Assembly (NCBI GenBank): GCA_028698405.1
Contig: JAQVDF010000110.1
Coordinates: 1-6,865, forward strand
From: Phenylobacterium sp.
GTDB taxonomy: Bacteria; Pseudomonadota; Alphaproteobacteria; Caulobacterales; Caulobacteraceae
Reading direction: 5' to 3'
Length of the DNA: 6,865 nucleotides
The notes beneath the pieces are model-generated. The model had not been told where the DNA came from, did no database searches, and saw only the letters and a list, made by a program, of their open reading frames with translations. The translations under genes and the position numbers were made by a program. How positions within the stretch are numbered: the stretch's first letter is position 1; the number at the start of each line of letters is the position of its first letter. Positions 1 through 6,315 of this stretch are shown here, in pieces.

Positions 1-1130
1 TAGATCGTGGTGGCCTTGCCGAACAGCCAGCCGCGGACGGAGGCCAGTTCCTCGGCGGTGAAGGCGTCGCCTTCCCAGCCAAGACCCTGGTGGCCCATGA
101 CCTCCAGCGTCAGTTCGGCGCGGTCCTGCAGGGTCTTGGTGCCGGCGTTCTTCATGATCGAAGTCGCCGCTGTCGGGCCCTGGTTGGACTTGCTCTCCAG
201 CATCGCGCGCAGGGCGGTCTGTTGGAAGGCGCGCAGGTCCATGTCGTTCATGATGATGCGGGTGCGCAGATCCGAGTCCGCGATGCGGCCCTTCTCGTCG
301 ACACCGACATACTCCTTGGCCAGCTTGGACAGGCTGCGGCCACCGCCGCCGCCACCACCCGGGCCGGCGCCCGACAGGCTGTTGCGCTCGTGCTGCAGCA
401 GGCGCTTGGCGATGGTCCAGCCGCCGTTCAGCGGGCCGACCAGGTTTTCCTTCGGCACCTTAACGTCGGTGAGGAAGGTTTCGCAGAACGGCGAGTTGCC
501 GGCGATCAGCTTGATCGGACGGACTTCGACGCCCGGCGTCTTCATGTCGAAGAGGACGAAGGAGATGCCTTCGTGCTTCTTCGTCGTGTCGGTGCGGACC
601 AGGCAGAAGCACCAGTCGGCGTATTGCGCGCCGGAGGTCCAGATCTTCTGGCCGTTGACGAGGAAGTGGTCGCCCTTGTCCTCGGCGCGGGTCTGCAGGC
701 TGGCCAGGTCGGAGCCTGCGCCCGGCTCGGAGAAGCCCTGGCACCAGGCGATCTCGCCGCGGCAGATCGACGGGATGTGCCGCTGCTTCTGCTCTTCGTT
801 GCCGTACTCGAGCAGGGTCGGGCCGAACATCATCACGCCCATGCCGCCGATCGGGTTGTAGGCGCCGATGCGGCCCATTTCCTGCTGCAGGACGCGGGCT
901 TCGGCCGGGGTCAGGCCACCGCCGCCGTACTGCTTGGGCCAGGTCGGAACGCCCCACCCCTTTTCGCCCATGCGCTTGCGCCACAGTTCCTGGTCGGGGG
1001 TCGGCTCGACGCGCTCTTCGCGCATCGCCGGGTTGGGACCGCCCTTGAGGGAGGGGGGGAAGTTCGCTTCCAGCCACTCCCTGGCTTCCTTGCGGAAGTT
1101 TTCGAGATCGCTGCCGCCGAAGTCGGCCAT
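1..1130 (-). CDS. Acyl-CoA dehydrogenase, paralogue 1 (C-terminus cut by window edge)
   Basis: Predicted FAD-dependent acyl-CoA dehydrogenase that would form an alpha,beta double bond in an unidentified acyl-CoA and pass electrons to electron-transfer flavoprotein. The frame is open from the ATG at 1128-1130 to the left edge, giving 376 residues. Complete paralogues suggest about 22-26 more residues, so this is an edge cut and not a broken gene. The start is set by the shared MADFGG and by AGGAG six bases upstream. Visible parts are the N-terminal helical domain (about 1-125), the FAD/substrate loop WCQGFSEPGAGSD (129-141), KIWTS (162-166), and the predicted catalytic Glu248 in LLQHER. A run of seven glycines (258-264) follows Glu248. 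Blocks resembling the 3837-5054 protein and blocks resembling the 1240-2436 protein are both present. Family assignment is firm; substrate is unknown. Confidence 0.93.
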   Translation of the reverse strand, partial: MADFGGSDLENFRKEAREWLEANFPPSLKGGPNPAMREERVEPTPDQELWRKRMGEKGWGVPTWPKQYGGGGLTPAEARVLQQEMGRIGAYNPIGGMGVMMFGPTLLEYGNEEQKQRHIPSICRGEIAWCQGFSEPGAGSDLASLQTRAEDKGDHFLVNGQKIWTSGAQYADWCFCLVRTDTTKKHEGISFVLFDMKTPGVEVRPIKLIAGNSPFCETFLTDVKVPKENLVGPLNGGWTIAKRLLQHERNSLSGAGPGGGGGGGRSLSKLAKEYVGVDEKGRIADSDLRTRIIMNDMDLRAFQQTALRAMLESKSNQGPTAATSIMKNAGTKTLQDRAELTLEVMGHQGLGWEGDAFTAEELASVRGWLFGKATTI

Positions 1131-1185
1131 CAATAACTCCTGAAAATTCTCAATCGAAAGCATCCCGTTACACCGGCCAAGCCGC

Positions 1186-1217
1186 CCGCTCCAGTCTGCC
1201 GTTGCGGCAGGGAGCGG
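1186..1217 (-). other. Strong intercistronic stem-loop
   Basis: Perfect arms CCGCTCC/GGAGCGG (7 bp) enclose CTGCCG/CGGCAG (6 bp) with a three-base loop and one three-base bulge, all within the 109-bp gap between the 1240-2436 and 1-1130 genes. No U-run follows on the minus strand, so a standard intrinsic terminator is unlikely. A barrier to 3'-5' exonucleases, protecting the upstream message and setting different levels of the two enzymes, is a reasonable alternative. Confidence 0.55.
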
Positions 1218-1226
1218 CGCAGCCGG

Positions 1227-1238
1227 CCGGCGCGCCGG
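1227..1238 (-). other. 12-bp GC palindrome just after a stop codon
   Basis: CCGGCGCGCCGG is a perfect palindrome directly after the TAA stop of the 1240-2436 gene and precedes the stem-loop at 1186-1217 in the direction of transcription. It may add to 3'-end structure or be a compositional product of GC-rich spacer DNA. Confidence 0.3.
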
Positions 1239-1239
1239 G

Positions 1240-2436
1240 TTACTGCTTCTGGGTCATCTCGGGCAGGCCAAGGATCCGCTTGGTGATGATGTTGTTCTGG
1301 ATCTCCTGGGAGCCGCCGAAGATGGTGGTCGCCTTACCGGAGAGCCACTGACGCACGGTCTGCAGCTCTTCCTTGGTGAAGTCGTCGCCGTCCCAGCCCA
1401 GGCCCTGATGCCCCATGATCTCGAGCAGCAGCTCGGAGCGCTGCTGACCGATCTGGGTGCCCGAGTTCTTCATCACCGAGGTGGTGGCGGTCGGGTTCAG
1501 GTTGCCCTTGGCCTCGGCCACCGCCCGCGCCAGCGTCAGGCTGTGGGCCTTGGCGTCGATCATGTGGGCGGCGATGCGGGTGCGCAGGTCGAGGTCGGCG
1601 ATGCGGCCCTTCTCGTCCACGCCCACGTAATTCTTGGCGATGTCGGCGACCGAGGCGGCGCCGCCCATCATCCGCCCGCCGCTCTGGCCCGAGCGTTCGT
1701 GCTGCAGCAGGCGCTTGCCCACGGTCCAGCCGCCGTTGAGCGGGCCGACCATGTCGTTCTTTTCGACGCGGGCGTTGGTGAAGAAGGTTTCGCAGAACGG
1801 CGAGTTGCCGGCGATCAGCTTGATCGGACGCGCTTCCACGCCCGGCTGGTGCATGTCGATCAGCACGAAGGAGATGCCCTCGTGCTTCTTGGAGGTGTCG
1901 GTGCGCACCAGGCAGAAGCACCAGTCGGCGTACTGGGCGCCCGAGGTCCAGATCTTCTGGCCGTTGACCACCCAGTGGTCGCCGGCGTCCTCGCACTTGG
2001 TCTGCAGCGAGGCGAGGTCGGAGCCGGCGCCCGGCTCGGAATAGCCCTGGCACCAGCGCAGCTCACCGCGGACGATCGGCGGAATGTGGCGGCGCTTCTG
2101 ATCCTCGGTTCCGTACTCGAGCAGGGTCGGGCCGAACATCGAGGTGCCCATGCCGGCCACCGGGTTGTAGGCGCCGATGCGGTTCATCTCCTGCTGCAGC
2201 ACGCGGGCCTGCGGGCCGGTCAGGCCGCCGCCGCCGTACTCCTTCGGCCAGGTCGGCGTGCCCCAGCCCTTGTCGGCCATCGCCTGCTTCCAGCGCTTGC
2301 GGTCGTCGCTTTCGGGGGCCGGTCCTTCGCCGGCGTATTCGTCCGTGCCGCGCAGGGACTTCGGGAAATTTTCTTCGAGCCAAGCCCGCGCCTCGGCGCG
2401 GAAGGCGTCCAAATCAGCGCCGCCGAAATCGGCCAT
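1240..2436 (-). CDS. Acyl-CoA dehydrogenase, paralogue 2
   Basis: Complete 398-residue acyl-CoA dehydrogenase, soluble and presumed cytoplasmic. The start is fixed by MADFGG and by GGAGGA eight bases upstream. Domain order is N-terminal helices (about 1-125), middle beta domain with WCQGYSEPGAGSD (128-140) and KIWTSGAQYADW (161-172), then C-terminal helices. The predicted catalytic base is Glu247 in LLQHER, at the helix-G position used by isovaleryl-CoA dehydrogenase. At the position of the medium-chain catalytic Glu there is Gly374 (IFGGSQEIQ). The protein resembles the PimC/FadE large-subunit type. It lies 54 bp after the 2491-3687 gene with no clear promoter between, so the two are probably co-transcribed. 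Its nearest relative in the window is that gene, with a patch of near-identical DNA at 1921-2058. The substrate is not predictable from sequence. Confidence 0.97.
   Translation of the reverse strand: MADFGGADLDAFRAEARAWLEENFPKSLRGTDEYAGEGPAPESDDRKRWKQAMADKGWGTPTWPKEYGGGGLTGPQARVLQQEMNRIGAYNPVAGMGTSMFGPTLLEYGTEDQKRRHIPPIVRGELRWCQGYSEPGAGSDLASLQTKCEDAGDHWVVNGQKIWTSGAQYADWCFCLVRTDTSKKHEGISFVLIDMHQPGVEARPIKLIAGNSPFCETFFTNARVEKNDMVGPLNGGWTVGKRLLQHERSGQSGGRMMGGAASVADIAKNYVGVDEKGRIADLDLRTRIAAHMIDAKAHSLTLARAVAEAKGNLNPTATTSVMKNSGTQIGQQRSELLLEIMGHQGLGWDGDDFTKEELQTVRQWLSGKATTIFGGSQEIQNNIITKRILGLPEMTQKQ
1921..2058 (-). repeat. Near-identical DNA patch shared with 3169-3306
   Basis: Aligning the 1240-2436 and 2491-3687 genes by hand (offset 1248), I count only 4 mismatches in these 138 bases, synonymous sites included. 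Neighbouring blocks of the same gene pair differ more, for example roughly 10 in 120 bases at 1741-1860, and the N-terminal third is more divergent still. A second identical run of 45 bases is at 2260-2304 / 3508-3552. The patch encodes the FAD/substrate loop and KIWTSGAQYADW. Confidence 0.8.
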
Positions 2437-2490
2437 ATTCGAAATCCTCCAAAATCATCTGTTCGTTGTCCGGTCTAATGGGCCGGTGGG

Positions 2491-3687
2491 TCAGTTGGAC
2501 TGGGTGGTGTCGGGCAGCCCCAGGATCCGCTTGGAAATGATGTTGTTCTGCACTTCGTACGATCCGGCGAAGATAGTCGTGGCCTTGCCGCCAAGCCAAC
2601 TGCGAACTGTGGTCTTTTCCAGATCGCTGAACTCGTCACCATCCCACCCCAGGCCCTGGTGGCCCATGATTTCGATCAAGAGCTCCTGCCGCTGATGGGT
2701 GATGACGGTGTTGGCGTTCTTCATGATCGAGGTGGTGGCCGAGGGATTCTGATTGCCCTTGGCCTCGGCGATCGCCCGATACTGGGTCAGCACGAAGGCA
2801 TGCCGGTCGATGTCGTTGGCGGCGATGCGCAACCGAAGGTCGCTGTCGGCGATGCGGCCCTTCTCGTCCACGCCGACGTAGTCCTTGGCCAACTGCGCCG
2901 GCGCCGGCCCCGCCTCGCTGCGCGGCCGCGAGGAGCCGGAGCGCTCGAACTGCAGCAGCCGCTTGCCCACGGTCCAGCCGCCGTTCAGCGGGCCGACCAT
3001 GTCGTTCTTCTCGACACGCGCGTTGGTGAAGAAGGTCTCGCAGAAGGGCGAGTGGCCGGCGATCAGCTTGATCGGGCGCACCTCGACCCCGGGCTGGTGC
3101 ATGTCGATCAGCACGAAGGAGATGCCCTCGTGCTTCCTCGTGGTGTCGGTCCGGACCAGGCAGAAGCACCAGTCGGCGTACTGGGCGCCCGAGGTCCAGA
3201 TCTTCTGGCCGTTCACCAGCCAGTGGTCGCCGGCGTCCTCGCACTTGGTCTGCAGCGAGGCGAGGTCGGAGCCTGCGCCCGGTTCGGAATAGCCCTGGCA
3301 CCAGCGGATTTCACCGCGCACGATGGGAGGCAGGTGGCGCTGCTTCTGGTCCTCGGCGCCGTACTCCAGGAGGGTCGGCCCGATCATCGAGACGCCCATG
3401 CCCGCCATCGGATTGTAGGCGCCGATGCGGTCCATCTCTTCGGCCAGCACTACCGCCTGAGGGCCGGTCAGCTCGGCGCCGCCGTACTGCCGGGGCCAGG
3501 TGGGCGCGCCCCAGCCCTTGTCGGCCATCGCCTGCTTCCAGCGCTTGCGGTCTTCGGTCTCCGCCGCCGGGCCTTCGCCCGGGGTCATGTCGTCGGCGCC
3601 GCGGAGGGAGGCGGGGAAATTCTCTTCGAGCCACCCGCGAGCTTCGGCCCGGAATGCGTCGAGATCGGCGCCGCCAAAGTCGGCCAT
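2491..3687 (-). CDS. Acyl-CoA dehydrogenase, paralogue 3
   Basis: Complete 398-residue acyl-CoA dehydrogenase and the probable first gene of the second transcription unit. The start is supported by the MADFGG alignment and by a strong GGAGGA six bases upstream. WCQGYSEPGAGSD lies at about 129-141 and KIWTSGAQYADW at 162-173. The predicted catalytic base is Glu248 in LLQFER. The medium-chain Glu position holds Ala374 (IFAGSYEVQ), while the four other paralogues hold or are expected to hold Gly there. The segment after Glu248 is proline- and charge-containing (about 250-264), unlike the glycine-rich loops of the paralogues. A -10 box at 3723-3728 and a dyad at 3698-3721 precede it. Family is clear; the acyl substrate is unknown. 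Confidence 0.97.
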   Translation of the reverse strand: MADFGGADLDAFRAEARGWLEENFPASLRGADDMTPGEGPAAETEDRKRWKQAMADKGWGAPTWPRQYGGAELTGPQAVVLAEEMDRIGAYNPMAGMGVSMIGPTLLEYGAEDQKQRHLPPIVRGEIRWCQGYSEPGAGSDLASLQTKCEDAGDHWLVNGQKIWTSGAQYADWCFCLVRTDTTRKHEGISFVLIDMHQPGVEVRPIKLIAGHSPFCETFFTNARVEKNDMVGPLNGGWTVGKRLLQFERSGSSRPRSEAGPAPAQLAKDYVGVDEKGRIADSDLRLRIAANDIDRHAFVLTQYRAIAEAKGNQNPSATTSIMKNANTVITHQRQELLIEIMGHQGLGWDGDEFSDLEKTTVRSWLGGKATTIFAGSYEVQNNIISKRILGLPDTTQSN

Positions 3688-3697
3688 CGAAATTCCT

Positions 3698-3721
3698 CCA
3701 CCTTTTCTATTACTTAGGTGG
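3698..3721 (-). promoter_or_regulatory. Dyad overlapping transcript start and ribosome binding region
   Basis: CCACCT and AGGTGG form a perfect 6-bp inverted repeat around a 12-base spacer on the minus strand. The arm nearest the gene overlaps the first bases of the Shine-Dalgarno GGAGGA. The other arm lies between the -10 box and the predicted transcript start. It could be an operator, or a hairpin that masks the ribosome binding site only in messages reading through from upstream genes. Confidence 0.35.
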
Positions 3722-3722
3722 C

Positions 3723-3728
3723 ACTATA
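3723..3728 (-). promoter_or_regulatory. Probable -10 box of a promoter for the 2491-3687 gene
   Basis: The minus strand reads GCTATAGT, containing TATAGT (3723-3728; one mismatch to TATAAT) and close to the alphaproteobacterial GCTANAWC form. No good -35 hexamer is found at 15-18 bases. A GANTC site (GAGTC, 3750-3754) lies about where the -35 element would be. The expected transcript start is near 3716, giving a leader of roughly 28 nt. The 149-bp spacer, with a hairpin upstream, supports a separate transcription unit. Confidence 0.5.
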
Positions 3729-3795
3729 GCACAATGACCAAGGCGGCGGGAGTCCGGCTGGCTCTCTGGTCAAAACGGGTGGGGAGAGGGGTGAC

Positions 3796-3817
3796 GGGCA
3801 GGGGGCGCGCCCCGCCC
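3796..3817 (-). terminator. GC-rich hairpin after the 3837-5054 gene, possible terminator
   Basis: Minus-strand RNA could form a stem of GGGC plus GGGG against CCCC plus GCCC, with a four-base CGCG loop and a two-base bulge. It begins about 20 bases after the TGA stop. No U-run follows directly; a T4 tract comes only about 20 bases later, so it is not a classical intrinsic terminator. It could slow transcription or protect the 3' end of the upstream message. Confidence 0.4.
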
Positions 3818-3836
3818 GCCACCGACCTTTCCCGCG

Positions 3837-5054
3837 TCAGCCCTTGGCGGGGTCCGGCAGGCCGAGGACCCGCTTGGAGACCACGTTGAGGTTGATCTCG
3901 CTGGTGCCGCCTTCGATGGAGTTGCCCTTCGAGCGCAGCCAGGCGCGGGTGGTCGCCAGTTCGTCGCGGTCGAAACCTTCGCCTTCCCAGCCGAGGCCCT
4001 GGCCGCCCATCGCCTCGACCATCAGCTCGTTGCGGTCCTGGGCGATCTTGGCGCCGGCGTACTTCATGATCGAGGTGGCCGCGGACGGGCCTTGGTTGGC
4101 CTTGGCCTCGTCGGCCGCGCGGCGGACGGTGAGCTGGAAGCTCTTCGCCTCGATCAGGTGGTCGGTGATGCGGCGGCGCAGGTCGTGGTCGGCCAGCCGG
4201 CCGGTCTCGTCGACGCCGACGTACTCCTTGGCCACTTCCTGCACCGTCTTGACCGCGGTCGGCGCGCCGATGTTGCCGCCGCCCAGGCCCGCCGAGATGT
4301 TGTCGCGCTCGAACTGCAGCAGCCGCTTGGCGATGGTCCAGCCGCCGTTCAGCGGACCCCAGAGCTGGTCCTTCGGCACCTTAACGTCGGTGAAGAAGGT
4401 CTCGCAGAAGGGGCTGGTGCCGTTGATCAGCCGGATCGGGCGGACCTCGACGCCCGGCGTCTTCATGTCGATCAGCAGGAAGGAGATGCCTTCGTGCTTC
4501 TTGGTCGGATCCGTGCGGACCAGGCAGAAGCACCAGTCGGCCAGGTTGGCGCCCGAGGTCCAGATCTTCTGGCCGTTGACCAGGTAGTGGTCGCCCTTGT
4601 CCTCGGCGCGGGTTTGCAGCGACGCCAGGTCGGAGCCCGAGCCCGGTTCGGAGTAGCCCTGGCACCAGCGGACCTCGCCCTTGATGATCCCCGGCAGGTG
4701 CTGGCGCTTCAGCGCCTCGGTGCCGTACTCGATCAGGGTCGGGCCGAACATCATCACGCCCATGCCGCCGATCGGGTTGCGGGCGCCGATGCGGGCCATC
4801 TCCTCGGCCAGCACGCGGGCTTCCTGGCGCGACAGGCCGCCGCCGCCGTATTCCTTCGGCCAGGTGGGCGTGCCCCAGCCCTTGTCGCCCATCTTCTGAC
4901 GCCACTGGTCCCAGGCGGGATCGAACTCGGTCGACATCGACGCCTGCATCTGCCGGCGCGGATCGTTGCGCAGTTCCTGCGGGAAGTTCTCTTCCAGCCA
5001 GGCGCGGGCTTCCTTCCGGAAGGCCTCGAGGTCGGTTCCGCCGAAATCGGCCAT
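3837..5054 (-). CDS. Acyl-CoA dehydrogenase, paralogue 4
   Basis: Complete 405-residue acyl-CoA dehydrogenase of the PimC/FadE large-subunit type. WCQGYSEPGSGSD is at 130-142, KIWTSGANLADW at 163-174, and the predicted helix-G base is Glu249 in LLQFER. The C-terminal motif is SIEGGTSEINLN (379-390), so Glu381 sits one residue before the medium-chain catalytic position, which is Gly382. Compared with paralogues 2 and 3 it has a longer region near residues 30-50 and a longer loop after Glu249 (251-270). It starts 12 bp after the stop of the 5067-6296 gene, and its Shine-Dalgarno AAGGA overlaps that TAA stop, which suggests translational coupling. Downstream come a GC-rich hairpin and 149 bp without a gene before the next paralogue. 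Closest relative in the window is the 5067-6296 protein. Confidence 0.97.
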   Translation of the reverse strand: MADFGGTDLEAFRKEARAWLEENFPQELRNDPRRQMQASMSTEFDPAWDQWRQKMGDKGWGTPTWPKEYGGGGLSRQEARVLAEEMARIGARNPIGGMGVMMFGPTLIEYGTEALKRQHLPGIIKGEVRWCQGYSEPGSGSDLASLQTRAEDKGDHYLVNGQKIWTSGANLADWCFCLVRTDPTKKHEGISFLLIDMKTPGVEVRPIRLINGTSPFCETFFTDVKVPKDQLWGPLNGGWTIAKRLLQFERDNISAGLGGGNIGAPTAVKTVQEVAKEYVGVDETGRLADHDLRRRITDHLIEAKSFQLTVRRAADEAKANQGPSAATSIMKYAGAKIAQDRNELMVEAMGGQGLGWEGEGFDRDELATTRAWLRSKGNSIEGGTSEINLNVVSKRVLGLPDPAKG

Positions 5055-5063
5055 GGGATCGTT

Positions 5064-5069
5064 TCCTTA
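5064..5069 (-). promoter_or_regulatory. Shine-Dalgarno overlapping upstream stop codon
   Basis: On the minus strand the TAA stop of the 5067-6296 gene reads directly into TAAGGA, so AAGGA shares two bases with the stop codon. It lies eight bases before the ATG of the 3837-5054 gene. Ribosomes ending the first gene would sit on the start site of the second, a usual sign of translational coupling in one operon. Confidence 0.65.
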
Positions 5070-6296
5070 TTGCTTAATCGGGTCAGGCAGGCCGAGGACC
5101 CGCTTGGCCACCACATTGATATTCACTTCCGAGGTGCCGCCCTCGATCGAATTGCCCTTGGAGCGGAGCCAGCCGCGGGTGGCGGTCAGCTCGTGGCCCT
5201 TGAAGGCGTCGCCCTCCCAGCCCAGGCCCTGATGGCCCATCGCCTCGATCATCAGCTCGCTGCGCTCCTGCGCGAACGAGGCGGCGGCGTATTTGATGAT
5301 CGAGGTGGCCGCCGACGGTCCGCCGCCGGCCCGGCTCTCCGCGGCGCTGCGGGCGATGGTCATCTGCAGCGCCTGGAAGTTCATCTTGTTCTCGGTGATC
5401 CGCCGGCGAAGGTCGCCGTCCGCCAGCCGGCCGGTCTCGTCGACGCCGACGTAGTTCTTGGCGATCTGACCCAGGTCGCCGGCCGCGCCGCCCGCGCCGC
5501 CGCCGCCTCCGAAGCCGCCGGAGATGTTCTGGCGCTCGTACTGCAGCAGCCGCTTGGCGATCTCCCAGCCGCCGTTCAGCCGGCCGACCATGTTCCCCTT
5601 CGGGACCTTCACGTCGGTGAAGAAGGTCTCGCAGAAGGGGCTCTCGCCGCTGATCAGCCGGATCGGCCGGGTCTCGACGCCCGGCGAGCTCATGTCGATC
5701 AGCACGAAGGAGATGCCCTCGTGCTTCTTGGAGGTGTCGGTGCGCACCAGGCAGAAGCACCAGTCGGCCTTGTCGGCGTAGCTGGTCCAGATCTTCTGGC
5801 CGTTGATCAGCCAGTGGTCGCCCTTGTCCTCGCAACGGGTCTGCAGGGACGCCAGGTCGGAGCCCGCGCCGGGCTCGGAGTAGCCCTGGCACCAGCGGAT
5901 CTCGCCGCGGACGATCTTCGGCAGGTGCTCCTTCTTCTGCTCCTCGTTGCCGTATTCGAGCAGCACCGGGCCCAGCATCCAGATGCCGAACGAGGCCAGC
6001 GGCTGGCGGTAGCCGCCGCGCTGCAGCTCCTGTTCGACCACCCGCGCCTGCGCCGGCGAGAGGCCTGCGCCGCCGTATTCCTTGGGCCAGGTGGGTGCGG
6101 TCCAGCCCTTTTCGGCGACCCGCCGCATCCAGACGATGTGCGGGTCGTCGCTGTTCGCGAACCGGCGCCCGCCCCAGATCGCCTCGGGGTCGGTCGTCGG
6201 GCGGGGGGCCTTCAGTTCAGGGGGATAGTTGGCCTCCAGCCAGGCTTTCACCTCGCCGCGGAACGCCTCCAGCTCTGCACCGCCGAAGTCGGCCAT
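5067..6296 (-). CDS. Acyl-CoA dehydrogenase, paralogue 5 (first gene of array)
   Basis: Complete 409-residue acyl-CoA dehydrogenase, the promoter-proximal member of the array. An in-frame ATG exists at 6357-6359, but the ATG at 6294-6296 is preferred. It matches the MADFGG start of all four paralogues and has AGGAG six bases upstream, and the extension would run through the promoter. WCQGYSEPGAGSD is at 135-147 and the catalytic candidate is Glu254 in LLQYER. The C-terminal motif SIEGGTSEVNIN (383-394) puts Glu385 next to Gly386 at the medium-chain position. It is the most divergent paralogue: SYADKADW replaces SGAQYADW after the KIWT motif (about 172-179), and there is an insertion near residues 38-50 (WGGRRFANSD). 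A glycine-rich loop (259-273) follows the catalytic Glu. Substrate unknown. Confidence 0.96.
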   Translation of the reverse strand: MADFGGAELEAFRGEVKAWLEANYPPELKAPRPTTDPEAIWGGRRFANSDDPHIVWMRRVAEKGWTAPTWPKEYGGAGLSPAQARVVEQELQRGGYRQPLASFGIWMLGPVLLEYGNEEQKKEHLPKIVRGEIRWCQGYSEPGAGSDLASLQTRCEDKGDHWLINGQKIWTSYADKADWCFCLVRTDTSKKHEGISFVLIDMSSPGVETRPIRLISGESPFCETFFTDVKVPKGNMVGRLNGGWEIAKRLLQYERQNISGGFGGGGGAGGAAGDLGQIAKNYVGVDETGRLADGDLRRRITENKMNFQALQMTIARSAAESRAGGGPSAATSIIKYAAASFAQERSELMIEAMGHQGLGWEGDAFKGHELTATRGWLRSKGNSIEGGTSEVNINVVAKRVLGLPDPIKQ

Positions 6297-6315
6297 GAAG
6301 GTCTCCTGCCTGCCG

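Larger units (their letters stand above)
1..6296 (-). repeat. Five-copy tandem gene array of acyl-CoA dehydrogenases
   Basis: Five paralogous coding units stand head to tail with spacers of 12, 149, 54 and 109 bp. Protein conservation is highest from about residue 125 to 250 (FAD/substrate loop to catalytic Glu). It is lowest around residues 28-50 and in the loop after the catalytic Glu. The leaders of the 1240-2436 and 2491-3687 genes are also alike (GGAGGA followed by an ATTTCG or TTTCG sequence), so at least that duplication probably included the ribosome binding site. Confidence 0.9.

Noticed and set aside
1..1130. Paralogue 1 as a truncated pseudogene
   Set aside because: The frame is intact for 376 codons to the window edge, with all motifs present; only the last two dozen or so residues lie outside the window.
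1240..6296. Dehydrogenases judged inactive because the C-terminal catalytic Glu is missing
   Set aside because: All keep the Glu of the LLQxER motif at the alternative helix-G position used by isovaleryl-CoA and long-chain enzymes.
1..6296. Regularly recurring similar blocks as a CRISPR or mobile-element repeat
   Set aside because: The period is about 1.2 kb and each unit is a full gene; there are no short direct repeats with spacers, transposase genes or terminal inverted repeats.
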